This document shows, piece by piece, positions 1 through 29,936 of a stretch of 64,000 bases of DNA (position 1 is the stretch's first letter; the number at the start of each line of letters is the position of its first letter). The position numbers were made by a program, and so were the translations under genes. Source of the DNA: Latrodectus hesperus (lineage: Eukaryota; Arthropoda; Arachnida; Araneae; Theridiidae); NCBI GenBank assembly GCA_037975125.1, contig CM075852.1, positions 7,054,792 to 7,118,791 on the forward strand, written 5' to 3'. The notes under the pieces were generated by a model. That model had not been told where the DNA came from and searched no databases. It was given only the letters and a program-made list of their open reading frames with translations.

Positions 1-1345
1 ATAAAATCCATATCTTTGGATGCATATTCTCAGATTTCCTTTTATATACTACAATATATTTCAGAGCATTAACATAACAAAGTTTATACATGTTTGTAGG
101 CTACATAAGAAAATCACTTTTAAAAATTACAATAATACATATATAAATTTTTCAGTAGTGAAACAGATTCTTAGCAGCAACAGATGCTCAAATGCATTTT
201 AATAATCTCTATAAGAAATTTTGAAAATTCTTTTGCAAAACATTAAAATTATTGTCAATATTATTTCTTTAAAATATTCAACAGAATACTCATACAATTA
301 CAAAACCAAAAAGATAAATCATCTTAATTTGGTAGGTTCAGAATAGAATTATGAAGTATAAATTAAAATCCTAATCTCTTCCATCTCTTAAATAAATGTT
401 ACACATATATAGATAATGAGATCAATAACAGGCAAAAAACCCAATTAAACTGTTGCAATCAAGTGAATAACATAGCAAATTTAAGGCAAAATTTTACTTA
501 TAATAAAATATAAAAATATGATAGCTTACATTGCGATTTCAATAATGAATTTAATATTATAAAAGCAAAAATATGGGGAAACAAATTTATATTTAGTGCT
601 TTCATAACAACATATAGGCAGGGTATTTTCGCAGTTTCAAGACAAAAGAGAGGAACCATGATAAGCATAATTTTTGCTTTTAAAATAATGAATTCAAAAC
701 TGATATCACAAAATTCAACAATTTACTTAAAAATATTTAGTAAACAATAATGTAATACATTTAGCAGATTAAAATAAATATAACATCAATAGATATAAAT
801 GAATCCAATATCTCCGTAATATAAGATGATTCCTCTTTCTTGTCCTGTATCTGCAAGTGTAAAACCCCACCAAAGATTGCTTGACAGCACTCAATATATC
901 TATAATTACCAGGAGATATGTGGATTCATTACATCTAGTTTAATTATATAATTAATTTATAATTAATATCTAGTTTAATTATAAGTGAAACATATCAATC
1001 ATATAATTAGGACATAATTAGTGATCTTTCTCATATTTAGCCTACAAACAAAAAGAGAAAACTACAAAAATAAAAACAGTATTGCATTTTGTTTCATATG
1101 TACATGTATAGAGGAAGATAATTTTATATTCTATGTCTCCATTACCTCCATAATATTGTTTGTATACATATTTATATATATATAGTCTTTTTTTTATAAC
1201 TTACAAAGTAAATTTACACCAAGGGCATGCAGTGTTGAAGCAAAATGTTTGCAATGACTCTCTTCCATCAGATCTTTTCACCTTTGCTTTATACCCTTAG
1301 TTGCATGTCCTCAACTGCTTCAGCCATTCATTCAGGCAAAATGAT
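1..1345 (-). other. 3' flank and probable 3' UTR of CaMKI
   Basis: This AT-rich stretch lies downstream of the CaMKI stop codon when read on the minus strand. It presumably contains the 3' UTR, but I could not fix a polyadenylation site with confidence. I see no other gene. Short A/T runs and a duplicated ATCTAGTTTAATTA word near 936 and 967 are the only structure noticed. Confidence 0.4.
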
Positions 1346-20612
<19,267 letters not shown>

Positions 20613-21344
20613 TGTACTGATTCCAATTGAGTTACCTATTATCTTGAATATTTGACAGCAATTTTCACCCAGGTTTGACTATGAACACATATCGCTCTCA
20701 ACTAGTTTTTAAAGCTGTGAACATCATTACGGCTTTTCGGTTTCGGAATATGCACAGCCAACAGAAGCAGGACATGGGTAGCGGTGACGTCATGAAATGT
20801 TATGCGGTGGCCCTTCCACAAAAGCTTAAAGATGAAAAATATTTCAAAATGTAAATAAACAAAAAAGATAAATGAAAATAAAAGCATTTTTAGAAAGCTA
20901 TTTTAAATAATTTTTTAATAATAATGCAATTGTAAAAAAATTTATATTAACTATATTCTGATTTCCTTTTCTAAGCGAACATCTCACATCTTGAACTAAT
21001 TCATTTATTTACAATTAAGTAGTTGTTTCGTTCGGATATGGCTTAATGTCTGCACCATTTTACAATATTATGGAATATTATTCTATTCATAATATTTTTC
21101 AATATTTTATTTAATTACATAATATTTAATTTTAAAAAATGATCAATGCTACTTTAAAATTTTTAAAAAATTGCTATATTTTTCTAGATTGAATCTTTGA
21201 TCCAGCTTTTTGTCCGGCTGTCAGACTTATTTCTAAAAAGTCATTTTATGTTTAATTGGTCGCTAAGTGTTATGTGAGATCAAATTTGTAGTTCCAGTGG
21301 TTGTGTAAATGGGTAATGATTAAATAGTTTACAACAGTAAGATA
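20613..21344. promoter_or_regulatory. CaMKI 5' region
   Basis: Sequence upstream of the CaMKI start is GC-richer than its surroundings at about 20,720-20,830 and then returns to AT-rich DNA up to the Tc1 insertion. It presumably contains the 5' UTR and core promoter. No TATA box could be assigned with confidence. Confidence 0.45.
20785..20792. promoter_or_regulatory. Full CRE palindrome TGACGTCA
   Basis: A perfect 8-bp cAMP-response element lies 173 bases upstream of the CaMKI start codon, inside the GC-richer promoter-like patch. CREB/ATF proteins bind this motif, and CaM kinases are known to phosphorylate CREB, so feedback is possible. Function is inferred from sequence and position only. 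Confidence 0.55.
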
Positions 21345-22747
21345 CACTACTGGCCATTAAAATTGCTACACCAGGAAAACGGCACACCACACACGTGAAA
21401 TTTGCATGACAGGTAAAACTTGCTGTGATATGCAAAGGATTAGATCGTCAGCGCATTCATACAAAGCAGGCGACAGTAGTGACATCTAACATGTGTATAA
21501 AACGAGAGATTTGACAGCAGTTTTCTCATACTCAATTTCAGTTTCAACGTTGTTTTTGGCAAAGAAAGTTGTTGTAATGCCTCTTGTAAGAAGAAATGCC
21601 TATCAGCACGTGTCTGACTTTGATTGAGGAAGGCTTATAGCCTACCAAGATTGCAGTTTATCGTACAACAATATTGCTGCTTGCGTCGGTCGAGACCCCA
21701 TAACTGTTAGCAGAATATAGAATCGATGGGTGCAGGACAATCATACAGAACGTCATGCAGGATCTCAGCAACAACCCATCACTAACAGCAGAGAAGACAG
21801 ACATCTTATCCGCATGGTCACAAGGGATCGTACATCCACGTCACGAACCCTGAGTCGAGAAATGGAGTCATTTGCAAGGCAACAAGTTTCTGTTTGAACA
21901 GTTCGACGACGTTTGCAGCAGCATGGATTGTCTGCCCTGCGACCATGGCTTCGGCTACCATTGACGCTGCGTTACAGACAGGAGCGCCTTTAATGGTGTA
22001 ATCAGCGACGAACCTGGACGCGGGAATGGCATCACGTCATCTTTACAGATGAATCTCAGTTCTGTATACAGGACCATGACGGCCGCATCCATGTTTGGAG
22101 GCATCGTGGAGAACGCGAATTGCCAGCTTGCATTGGACATCGCCATACTGGCCCATCTGCTGGAGTGATGGTATGGGGTGCCATTGGATACACGTCTCGA
22201 TCACCTCTTGTTCGCATTACCGGCACTTTGCAGAGCAACCGTTACATTTCCGATGTGTTAAGGCCCGTGGCTCTGCCTTATCTTCGAGGCCTCCCTAATG
22301 CTTTGTTTCAACTGGATGATGCACGACCGCATGTTGCCCGTACTGTTCTGAACTTCCTTGATACAGAACAGGTTCGACTGTTACCCTGGCCAGCACGTTC
22401 TCCTGATCTGTCACCAATTGAGAACGTGTGGTCAATGGTTGCCGAGCGATTGGCACGCCATCACTCACCATCCACTACTGTCGATGAACTGTGGCATAGT
22501 GTTGAAGCTGCATGTACTGAGATCCCCGTACATGCCATACAATCTCTGTTTGACTCCATGCCTAGGCGGATAAGTGCTGTTATTGCAGCCAGAGGTGGCT
22601 GCTCTGAGTACTGATTTCTCAAGATCTATGCACCCTAATTTCCTGTAAATCTAATCACTTGTTCTTTCCACTATAATGTATGTGTCCAATAAATATCGTT
22701 CTGTTATTTGCATTCCTTCTTGATGTAGCAATTTTAATGGCCAGTAG
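21345..22747 (+). mobile_element. Tc1-like transposon, dead copy 1
   Basis: The element is bounded by TA and starts CACTACTGGCCATTAAAATT. Its right end is the inverted match ending CCAGTAG, which lacks the last two bases compared with the sister copy at 60,356. It is about 1.4 kb with one transposase frame on the plus strand. It inserted about 0.7 kb upstream of the CaMKI start codon. Confidence 0.9.
21577..22614 (+). pseudogene. Tc1-like transposase, four premature stops, no frameshift
   Basis: The frame runs without indels from MPLVRRNAYQHVSDFD to GGCSEY (345 codons). It is interrupted by TGA after HVSDFD, TAG in SRI*NRW, TGA in QVSV*TVRRR, and TAA in RQERL*WCNQ at 21,991. Each is one transition from a sense codon (CGA, TGG, CGA, CAA). 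Catalytic motifs FTDESQF, FQLDDARPH and SPDLSPIENVW survive, with 34 residues between the second Asp and the Glu, as in Tc1 DD34E enzymes. The longest open part is 21,994-22,614. Confidence 0.9.
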
Positions 22748-22749
22748 TA

Positions 22750-24301
22750 TAGATGATTAGGTAGGAAAATAATTACTGTTTAAAAAACACGTGCTTTTCA
22801 AATTAAATTTCTCATTCTTAGTGATGTTTGGAATTCGGATGTTAAAAACTTCAATGATATTGCTCGGAGAAAATTGAAGAGAAAACAGAAGAAAGGAGAA
22901 ATATGTTATAAAGATAAAACAAAATAAAAACAACTACTTAATGGTTAGGTTTCCATTAGCAAGAAAGATTTAAAGTTTTTTATTTAATTTGTTTTCTGGA
23001 GAAGGAATAATAAACATTGAGCTGTAGCTTAAAATTAGATATAAGTCTAAAATCAGGGTTTCTAAAAGCGTTAATTAGAATCAACAAATTAATGGGCTTA
23101 ACTGATTTTTGTGTTTAAAAATAACAGTAGTAACTTAAAAATTAATAACTTTGTAAGAAAACTTAATGGTTGTGTATGTGGAAGTATTATTGTGCAACTA
23201 ACAATGACCAGATTTTAACATGACAAACCGAAAAAGTGTTAAACTTTAGTTGATTAGATTAATGATTAAATTGTTAGTTGATTAGTTCTAATGATTTGAT
23301 TAGTACATGGATTGGATTAATTGACAATTATCATTAATTAGTGATCCTTTATTTATTTATTATAAGAAAATGATCAGAAGGAATGGAGAGCAGAAAGTAA
23401 GCAAGCCCTTTTAATTATTTTAAAGAACATAACGAAATTAGTTTTTAACACTATTTATATGTAACATCATTCATATCCTGCAAAATCTTAAGAATGTACA
23501 CCTCATAAAAAATAACTAAAAGTGGGAATGTAATAATTTTCTCTAAGAGCACAAAGCTTAATTATTTTATTTTCAATAATTTTATTTTAAGGTAAATTGT
23601 TTAGGATTCTTTCATTTAGTACAGTGTCAAATTTCATCAGTGGAATTACAGTAGGTTTCTTTCATTTAAATAGTATCCATACAATTCTATAAACAAGCAT
23701 CAAGTTTTTTGCTCTTAGTAGTCTTTTTAAAGAAAAGGTTATCATCAAATCAGCTAAATCCTAATATAAACATTTTAACAGAAAGCATGGTTTTGTTAAT
23801 AGAATGATAATTAAATTTTTCTTTCGATTGTGTTTTTATTTGTAACAAAAAATAAGACAGAGTAAATAAATATCAAACTAAAATTTATGAATTTCTTAAA
23901 ATTTTTTTAAAAAAATCACAAAATTCCTTTTTCGCAGATGGTTAATGGAAAAGCTTGAAAAGATTTATGCAGAAAATTTTTATTTCTACATACTAATCAT
24001 TATACAGTTATAACTTATGTTTGTATTATTGCTTATAATTGCTTTTTTCAAATAATTCTCCAAACTTATCTTTAAAAAATTAGAATAATGTACATTGCAT
24101 TATAATTAATTAGCTGATTATATTTTTTCATGTAGAATATTGAACGGAATATAATTGAAAATCAAATAAGACATCTTTTTATATTAGAAATACGTTAACA
24201 AATGGCAATAATGAAAACTTCGATTATGATATTTTGGAAGCAAAGAGATTTACAAGTGTAGATCTAAAATTCATTATTCTTTATCAACATGTTCTCTAGG
24301 A
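22750..24301. other. Intergenic AT-rich DNA
   Basis: No firm gene is visible. A short open segment at 22,822-22,927 follows an acceptor-like TTCTCATTCTTAG and begins DVWNSDVKNFNDIARRKLKR before a stop. It lacks a good donor and may be chance. Confidence 0.5.
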
Positions 24302-24596
24302 CAGGGATGCACAACCTATGGCCCACGGGTGGAAATTGGCCCGCGTCGCCTTTAAAGTTGGCCCGCGAATGTTGTTAATAAAATAAGACTAACTTAAAAA
24401 GAAATGAGACTCTTTCAAATAAACAAAAGAAAAAATCTGATAGGAAAACGATTCTACATCAGAATAAATATTTTACATTTGTGAGCAAACTTTTTCTTTA
24501 ATGAATTTAAACAAATCAAAAATAAGAAATAGGATAGCAGATGAGAACCTTTCTTCTGTTTTAGTATTGCCACAACGAATCTTAAGCCCAACATAA
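24302..24596 (+). mobile_element. hAT-like element relic (left end plus transposase C-terminus)
   Basis: CAGGGATGCACAACCTATGG followed by GGCCCGCG words resembles hAT (Charlie-type) terminal sequence. About 170 bases later a hAT dimerisation-domain C-terminus is encoded, so most of the transposase has been deleted between them. I did not find the matching right end downstream. Confidence 0.55.
24477..24596 (+). pseudogene. hAT transposase C-terminal fragment (hATC domain), 39 codons
   Basis: The frame reads ICEQTFSLMNLNKSKIRNRI followed by ADENLSSVLVLPQRILSPT and TAA. The pattern CEQxFSLMxxNKSxxRxRxxDENLxSxL is characteristic of the C-terminal dimerisation region of hAT transposases of the ZBED/GTF2IRD2 kind. 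The N-terminal and catalytic parts are missing and the upstream frame is disrupted, so this is a relic. Confidence 0.75.
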
Positions 24597-25102
24597 AATC
24601 AATAACTTCAAATATTCAGTCACAGCCATCACATTAAATTTTACTAATTTTTTTCAAATGTTAAATTCTGTTCTTTGTATAATTACCAAAAAAATTTCTC
24701 CCGTTATTCAATTTCAAGTTTTTTTTTCTAAAAATAAAGTATTTTAAGCATATCTATATTGTTTGTGTTTTATTACTTTATTGTATAACAAGAAATTAAA
24801 AAGATACATTATTTAGATTAAACTGAATTTGATCCAAATTGCGGAAGATATAGAGTATTTATAATTATATTTAAAAATTTATGTGTAATTATAGCACTCT
24901 ACATGTTTTCTGCATAATAACATACAAAACTTCTTAACTTAAGAAAACACTTTTATGTAACGCAATCCATAAAAAAATATATATATAACTTGGGTTTGTT
25001 CCAGAACAGGATACTCCTTGGTTTGCCAAAAAATGTATTAATAAATATTGGAGATAAAATTTAATTTCTGGTAATCCTGGAATTTTCAAAGCTTTTTTAC
25101 AG
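24597..25102. other. Intergenic AT-rich DNA
   Basis: Nothing beyond A/T tracts is recognised between the hAT relic and the exon candidate at 25,103. Confidence 0.5.
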
Positions 25103-25177
25103 TTGCCACTTAATGTTATTCACATTCTGGCGCCTATCTTGGATTCAAAACAATCACCAAAAAAGCAAGATGTACCC
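25103..25177 (+). CDS. Candidate internal exon, gene unknown
   Basis: The pyrimidine-rich acceptor GCTTTTTTACAG and the perfect donor GTAAGTAAAC flank 75 bases that are less AT-rich than the surroundings. They are open in two frames. Frame 1 reads LPLNVIHILAPILDSKQSPK and KQDVP. A second acceptor-like site lies at 25,784. No homologue is recognised. Splice-like sites occur by chance in AT-rich DNA, so this is tentative. Confidence 0.35.
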
Positions 25178-25432
25178 GTAAGTAAACTTTTACCTATAAC
25201 TTTTATTTTCAAACAAACTAGACATATTGTGATTTTTAATTTATAAAAGATTGATACTCTTTAAATATTAGCATTTTTGATTCTTTGAGTTTAAAAAAAT
25301 GTATCTAATTAACTGTAATCTACAGCAAATTTATAGTATCAGATGTCTGGAATTGTATTAAAAATCGTTGATGAGCTTATTAATGATCAGATCAAATTAA
25401 TGCATTCATTCAATGTATATAATAATAATAAT

Positions 25433-25572
<140 letters not shown>

Positions 25573-26101
25573 TAACAATATCTTCTAACTATCCTGCATA
25601 CAATGAAATTCAATTAAGATTAACAAAAATAGTTTAATATTTGTACAGTATACTTAATAAATAAAGGGATCAGAAAAAGATTTCACACATCAAAAACTTT
25701 CGGAAAAAAGGTAAATTAATCATATTTTTATTTTTCACTTGTTATTATGATAGTAGTCCATATTTTTACTTTGTATTTTGTAGTTGGCTGGAAAAAAGTA
25801 ATAATCTTCTTTGCCATTTGGAATATATGATTTGGAAGTGCTGTCTACATTGTATCTAAAGTCCCGAAAAACAGTCTTAATAAAAAAATGATGGTTTCAA
25901 AATGTGACTATTTTATGTGTCTATAATGTAAAACCTGTTATGCACATTTTTCGAAACTAAAATCATAAATTAAACATATACTAAACTATCTAGTTATTTT
26001 TAATTAATTTTATTTTTTATAACTAAATCTTTAATATTTGTATGTTTTAAAGAAAGTTTAATAAATGAAATACTTCTATAAATTTCTTTCTGATTATATT
26101 A
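25573..26101. other. Intergenic AT-rich DNA
   Basis: I see no gene. TTTTGTAG followed by TTGGCTGGAAAAAAG at 25,784 is acceptor-like, but no convincing donor follows. Confidence 0.5.
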
Positions 26102-26423
26102 GGTTGGAGAATAAGTTCGTAGTGTTTTTACCAAAGACTTTTATTTAAACAAAAAAAAAAACAATAATTATATCAATAAGTTAATAAATTATATATTCGC
26201 CGTTGCTGTTTACAACCTCTTCCCATCGTCTCCAACCATTTGTTGATGCCGTTCCGCCAACAATCACCTGGTCTGATGTCAAAGCAGTTGTTGAGTCAGT
26301 TTTTAAGGAGCTCTTGGTGCACTGGGGAATGTTCGAAAAGACTGCCACAGTCAACAAGGAGCTCTGCATTGCCCAGCTACACCGCGTGAATGAGGCTATT
26401 CGACTGAAAAGACCTGATCCACC

Positions 26424-26424
<1 letters not shown>
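26102..26424. mobile_element. Rearranged mariner relic with an internal inversion
   Basis: The segment opens with TTAGGTTGGAGAATAAGTTC, a mariner-type terminus. It is followed on the minus strand by a transposase C-terminus reading [14 protein letters not shown]. From about 26,320 the plus strand encodes an internal mariner piece, [20 protein letters not shown]. The two pieces are therefore in opposite orientations. The element then stops at a TA array after KRPDP. Only fragments remain and no function is possible. Confidence 0.65.
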
Positions 26425-26643
<219 letters not shown>

Positions 26644-27227
26644 AGGTATTTAGAGAATGAAGAACTTTTTTTAAAATTTGGTTGAATAGATTTATTTTTG
26701 CATTTAATATTTTTCTAGAATAGAGTCATGAACTGGTTTGTATTTTAAATAGAAATTTACCCTTATAATTTCAATTTATAGATAATTTTTTTAAAATTTG
26801 TAGCTAGATTTTAAACATACATTTATTTTATCACGAAATGGAAACTGAAATCAAAATTAAAGAATAAAATAATTATGATACAAAGAGAAGGTAAAAAGTT
26901 TTAAGAACAAAATGAAAAAGTTATAGTTGTAGTTTCTGTGAAAATTAATAACTGGATCAGAAAAAAATTCCATTGGCAATTTTGAAACTACAATTTTCTT
27001 TTAAGTTGCCATCTTTGGTAGATAAACTTGAACAGAAAATTTTTGTATGCATTTGCAATTTATGTGAGCATGTGTAAATATTTATGATTTAGAAGAAAAA
27101 TGTGTAATATTGAATTATTCGTAATTACTTCGAAATTAAAAATTATAAAGGGAAAAATATTGATATGGTAAATTAGGATTCTACTATAAATTTTTTTTAA
27201 TTTCAAAATTTGAAAATAAATAAAAAA

Positions 27228-27279
27228 TATTTATTTTTAGAATGTAATTATATTAATAATTACATTCTAAAAATAAATA
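27228..27279. repeat. Perfect 23-bp hairpin with 6-nt loop
   Basis: TATTTATTTTTAGAATGTAA plus TTA at 27,228-27,250 is exactly complementary to 27,257-27,279, with loop TATTAA. No coding context is visible. It may be a recent inverted duplication or the core of a tiny foldback element. Confidence 0.85.
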
Positions 27280-27720
27280 CTTTTATTAATAATGGAGTTA
27301 TTAATTATTAATAATGAAGGTAATTATATTAATAATGAAGGTTAACAATGTAATAATGAACCCATATGAAAACTTCAACATTTTAGTGATTTAAAGAAGA
27401 TTATTCTCGATTCGTCATTTTTATAAATCCAATGGTAATTTGAAAAACTTACAAACTTTTGAATTTACTTGAAAAAGAGATCAAGATCTAACCTATCCAT
27501 ACTTCGAGTTTTGGTTAGATATCATTTCAGAGAATGATACTATTTGATACAAGAAACATTAATTTCAATTGATGCACGATTAATGTACATTTTAGTGTAG
27601 AAATATTCATTGCAAAATGATCTAGTTTTGCGATTAAAAGTCACAATCATATCTTTACCAAGGTTTTCATAGTATAATGTTCAATACAATGAAAACATTA
27701 ATAATTATTTTAATAAGTTA

Positions 27721-27750
27721 ATTTCAATGAAATTTTCATTTCATTGAAAT
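27721..27750. repeat. Perfect 13-bp hairpin with 4-nt loop
   Basis: ATTTCAATGAAAT, loop TTTC, then ATTTCATTGAAAT form a perfect stem. It is AT-rich and may be structural or chance. Confidence 0.7.
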
Positions 27751-29576
27751 AATTTATCATTAAAGACAAAGTAAATAATAATTTATTTTCAAAAATCTTA
27801 AACACGGAGGCAAATATTACTATACAATAAAGCTAAAATAAAATTAAAATTAAAAAAAAAGTAATGATGTTAAATAATCTCTCTTTTCTAGATAAATGAT
27901 TCTGGTTGATTCTGGAAGGAAAAATGATTCGAATGATGAAAATGAGACAGTAAAATGATAAAAAAGAAAAGGAAAATTTGAGTTTTTCTGATCTCTCTCT
28001 CTCTCTTGGCACTTAAAAATCAAATCTTACTCGAATTTAAAATTTTAAAAAAATAGCATTTTGACTGTATTTGATTTATATAATTTCTTATAAATATCCA
28101 GAAAAATTAATATTGATTTCTTAGTTTTTGTAAGTAAATTCTAAAAGCAAATTTTCTCAAGAATAAAAACAAATTTTCTCATGAATTAACAATGATGATG
28201 ATTTAATAATTATTAAGATATAACCGCCATTTCCCATTTATTAGTCAAAAAGCATTTACAGATATAAAAATATTCATTATCCACACTATAATATTGATAA
28301 AAACCGATATAAACAAACTATTAATCAGTATGCTATGAAATTATATAATAGATTTGTATAAGTTTTGTTAACATTTATCTCATAAGATTTGAATTTCCGA
28401 TATGCGTTTTAAAGGTGTTTTTATCCTTGTTTATCAGGTTTAATCAAACGGTTAGTTTCCTCGATGATTATTTATTTGAAGTTGTGAATTGCGTATTTGA
28501 TTTATTATTGATTGATATCTTATTTGGCTTGATAAATCATTGATAAAATCTCGATATAATAAAATGATGAAATTTTTTCGTTATAAGCATTTTGTTAAAG
28601 TAGAATGTAATTTATACTTTACGCAAGTACAATATTTTAAAAACTCCTTTGTGTTTATCATAGTAACTGAGTTTTAAAATATTCAATAAACATCAAGTTG
28701 CTTATCCTCAAAATATATTTAATGTCAATAATCAGAGCAAAATATAATCTTATTTGAATCGTGTAATGTTTTCTTTATAGAATACAGAAGAAATATTATT
28801 AAATGAGTCTTGAATGCAATGAAATTTTAAAGTTATTTTATGGTAAACTTTCACATAAAATTATTTTGATTCTATTTATACTTTCTTCGAAAATTAGCTT
28901 AACAAAATTTATAATTGAAAAAATATATTATTAAACGTGTGTTTATAAGAGACAAACATTTAATATATTTTAATGTTCTTCACTTAAATTAAATGTTTAA
29001 TGATAAAACTTTATTTAATGACATCTAGAAATCATTAATATTGAAATAGTTATTATTTTTTAATATTTGAACATCATTGTTATGTTCGTAAGCCTTTTTT
29101 TAATTTCAAATAATTTTTAAATATCCTATGATTTTAAGTAAGTGATTCTTAATATTTTCTTCGTTTCTAATTTCCCTTTATATATCATAGACATAAGATT
29201 GTATTTCCAATTTATTGTTATTATTATATTATATAATATTTTCATATAATTATTATAATATTTTCACTAAACGGAATTTAATTTCAGCTTCAAAATAAAA
29301 AAATTTTATATTTTCTAGAAATGTAAAATTTTGTCTCATTTTTCTAAATTGAATAATGTTTCCTGAAATGAAATTTTACTATTTAAAACAGGAAACTATG
29401 ATATAATATTTATATTTTTTATTATGTATTTAAGTCTAGTCATTTTTGAAATCATTATGTTGTTATTGTAGTAGTCTAGATTTTTTCTCACTATGCTTGG
29501 CGACTTTTTCTTTCACTCACCAATTCAGCCAGAAGTGAGGGACAGAAAATAAAAGATCACTACTCTTTTCTAGCTG

Positions 29577-29582
29577 TTTATT
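29577..29582 (-). terminator. Possible polyadenylation signal AATAAA
   Basis: AATAAA on the minus strand, within TTTTCAATAAACAGC, lies about 130 bases beyond the stop codon of the candidate terminal exon at 29,713-29,936. The position suits a 3' end, but the motif is common in AT-rich DNA. Confidence 0.3.
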
Positions 29583-29712
29583 GAAAACGTTTACACACTT
29601 GTTTTAACTATGTTATACAAAGCGAGACAACATACATAAAGGACATGGAGGGCTGGTTATTTAGGACATCACTCCCATTGTCAGAAGGCTGTGAGTTCAA
29701 TAAACAACATAA

Positions 29713-29936
29713 TCAAAGATCTGTCGTATTCTTTAAAAGCGGCTGAGTCATATTAAATAGATCATGATCGCAAAATCCTCCAAGTGGAATGATACCTTTG
29801 AGATCTTCTGATTGGTTCCTGCTTCTTAAATTACGAAGTCTCCCAATCGTCTGCTTCAATCTAATTGGTAGAGCGTAACTCATCAATGAAGTGCAGGTGC
29901 TGGTGCGCATCCATTCACAACACTCATAAGCTAATC
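29713..29936 (-). CDS. Candidate terminal exon, gene unknown
   Basis: On the minus strand an acceptor-like TTTATTAG or GATTAG precedes an open segment reading RLAYECCEWMRTSTCTSLMS and YALPIRLKQTIGRLRNLRSR, ending PLLKNTTDL and TGA. Its base composition is clearly less AT-rich than its surroundings, and an AATAAA follows about 130 bases later. No domain is recognised, and no partner exon was found. It could also be a retrocopy fragment. Confidence 0.3.

Noticed and set aside
22822..22927. Exon candidate reading DVWNSDVKNFNDIARRKLKR
   Set aside because: It has an acceptor-like site but no good donor, the Lys-rich end is AT-driven, and there is no supporting neighbour. It is noted only within the intergenic entry.
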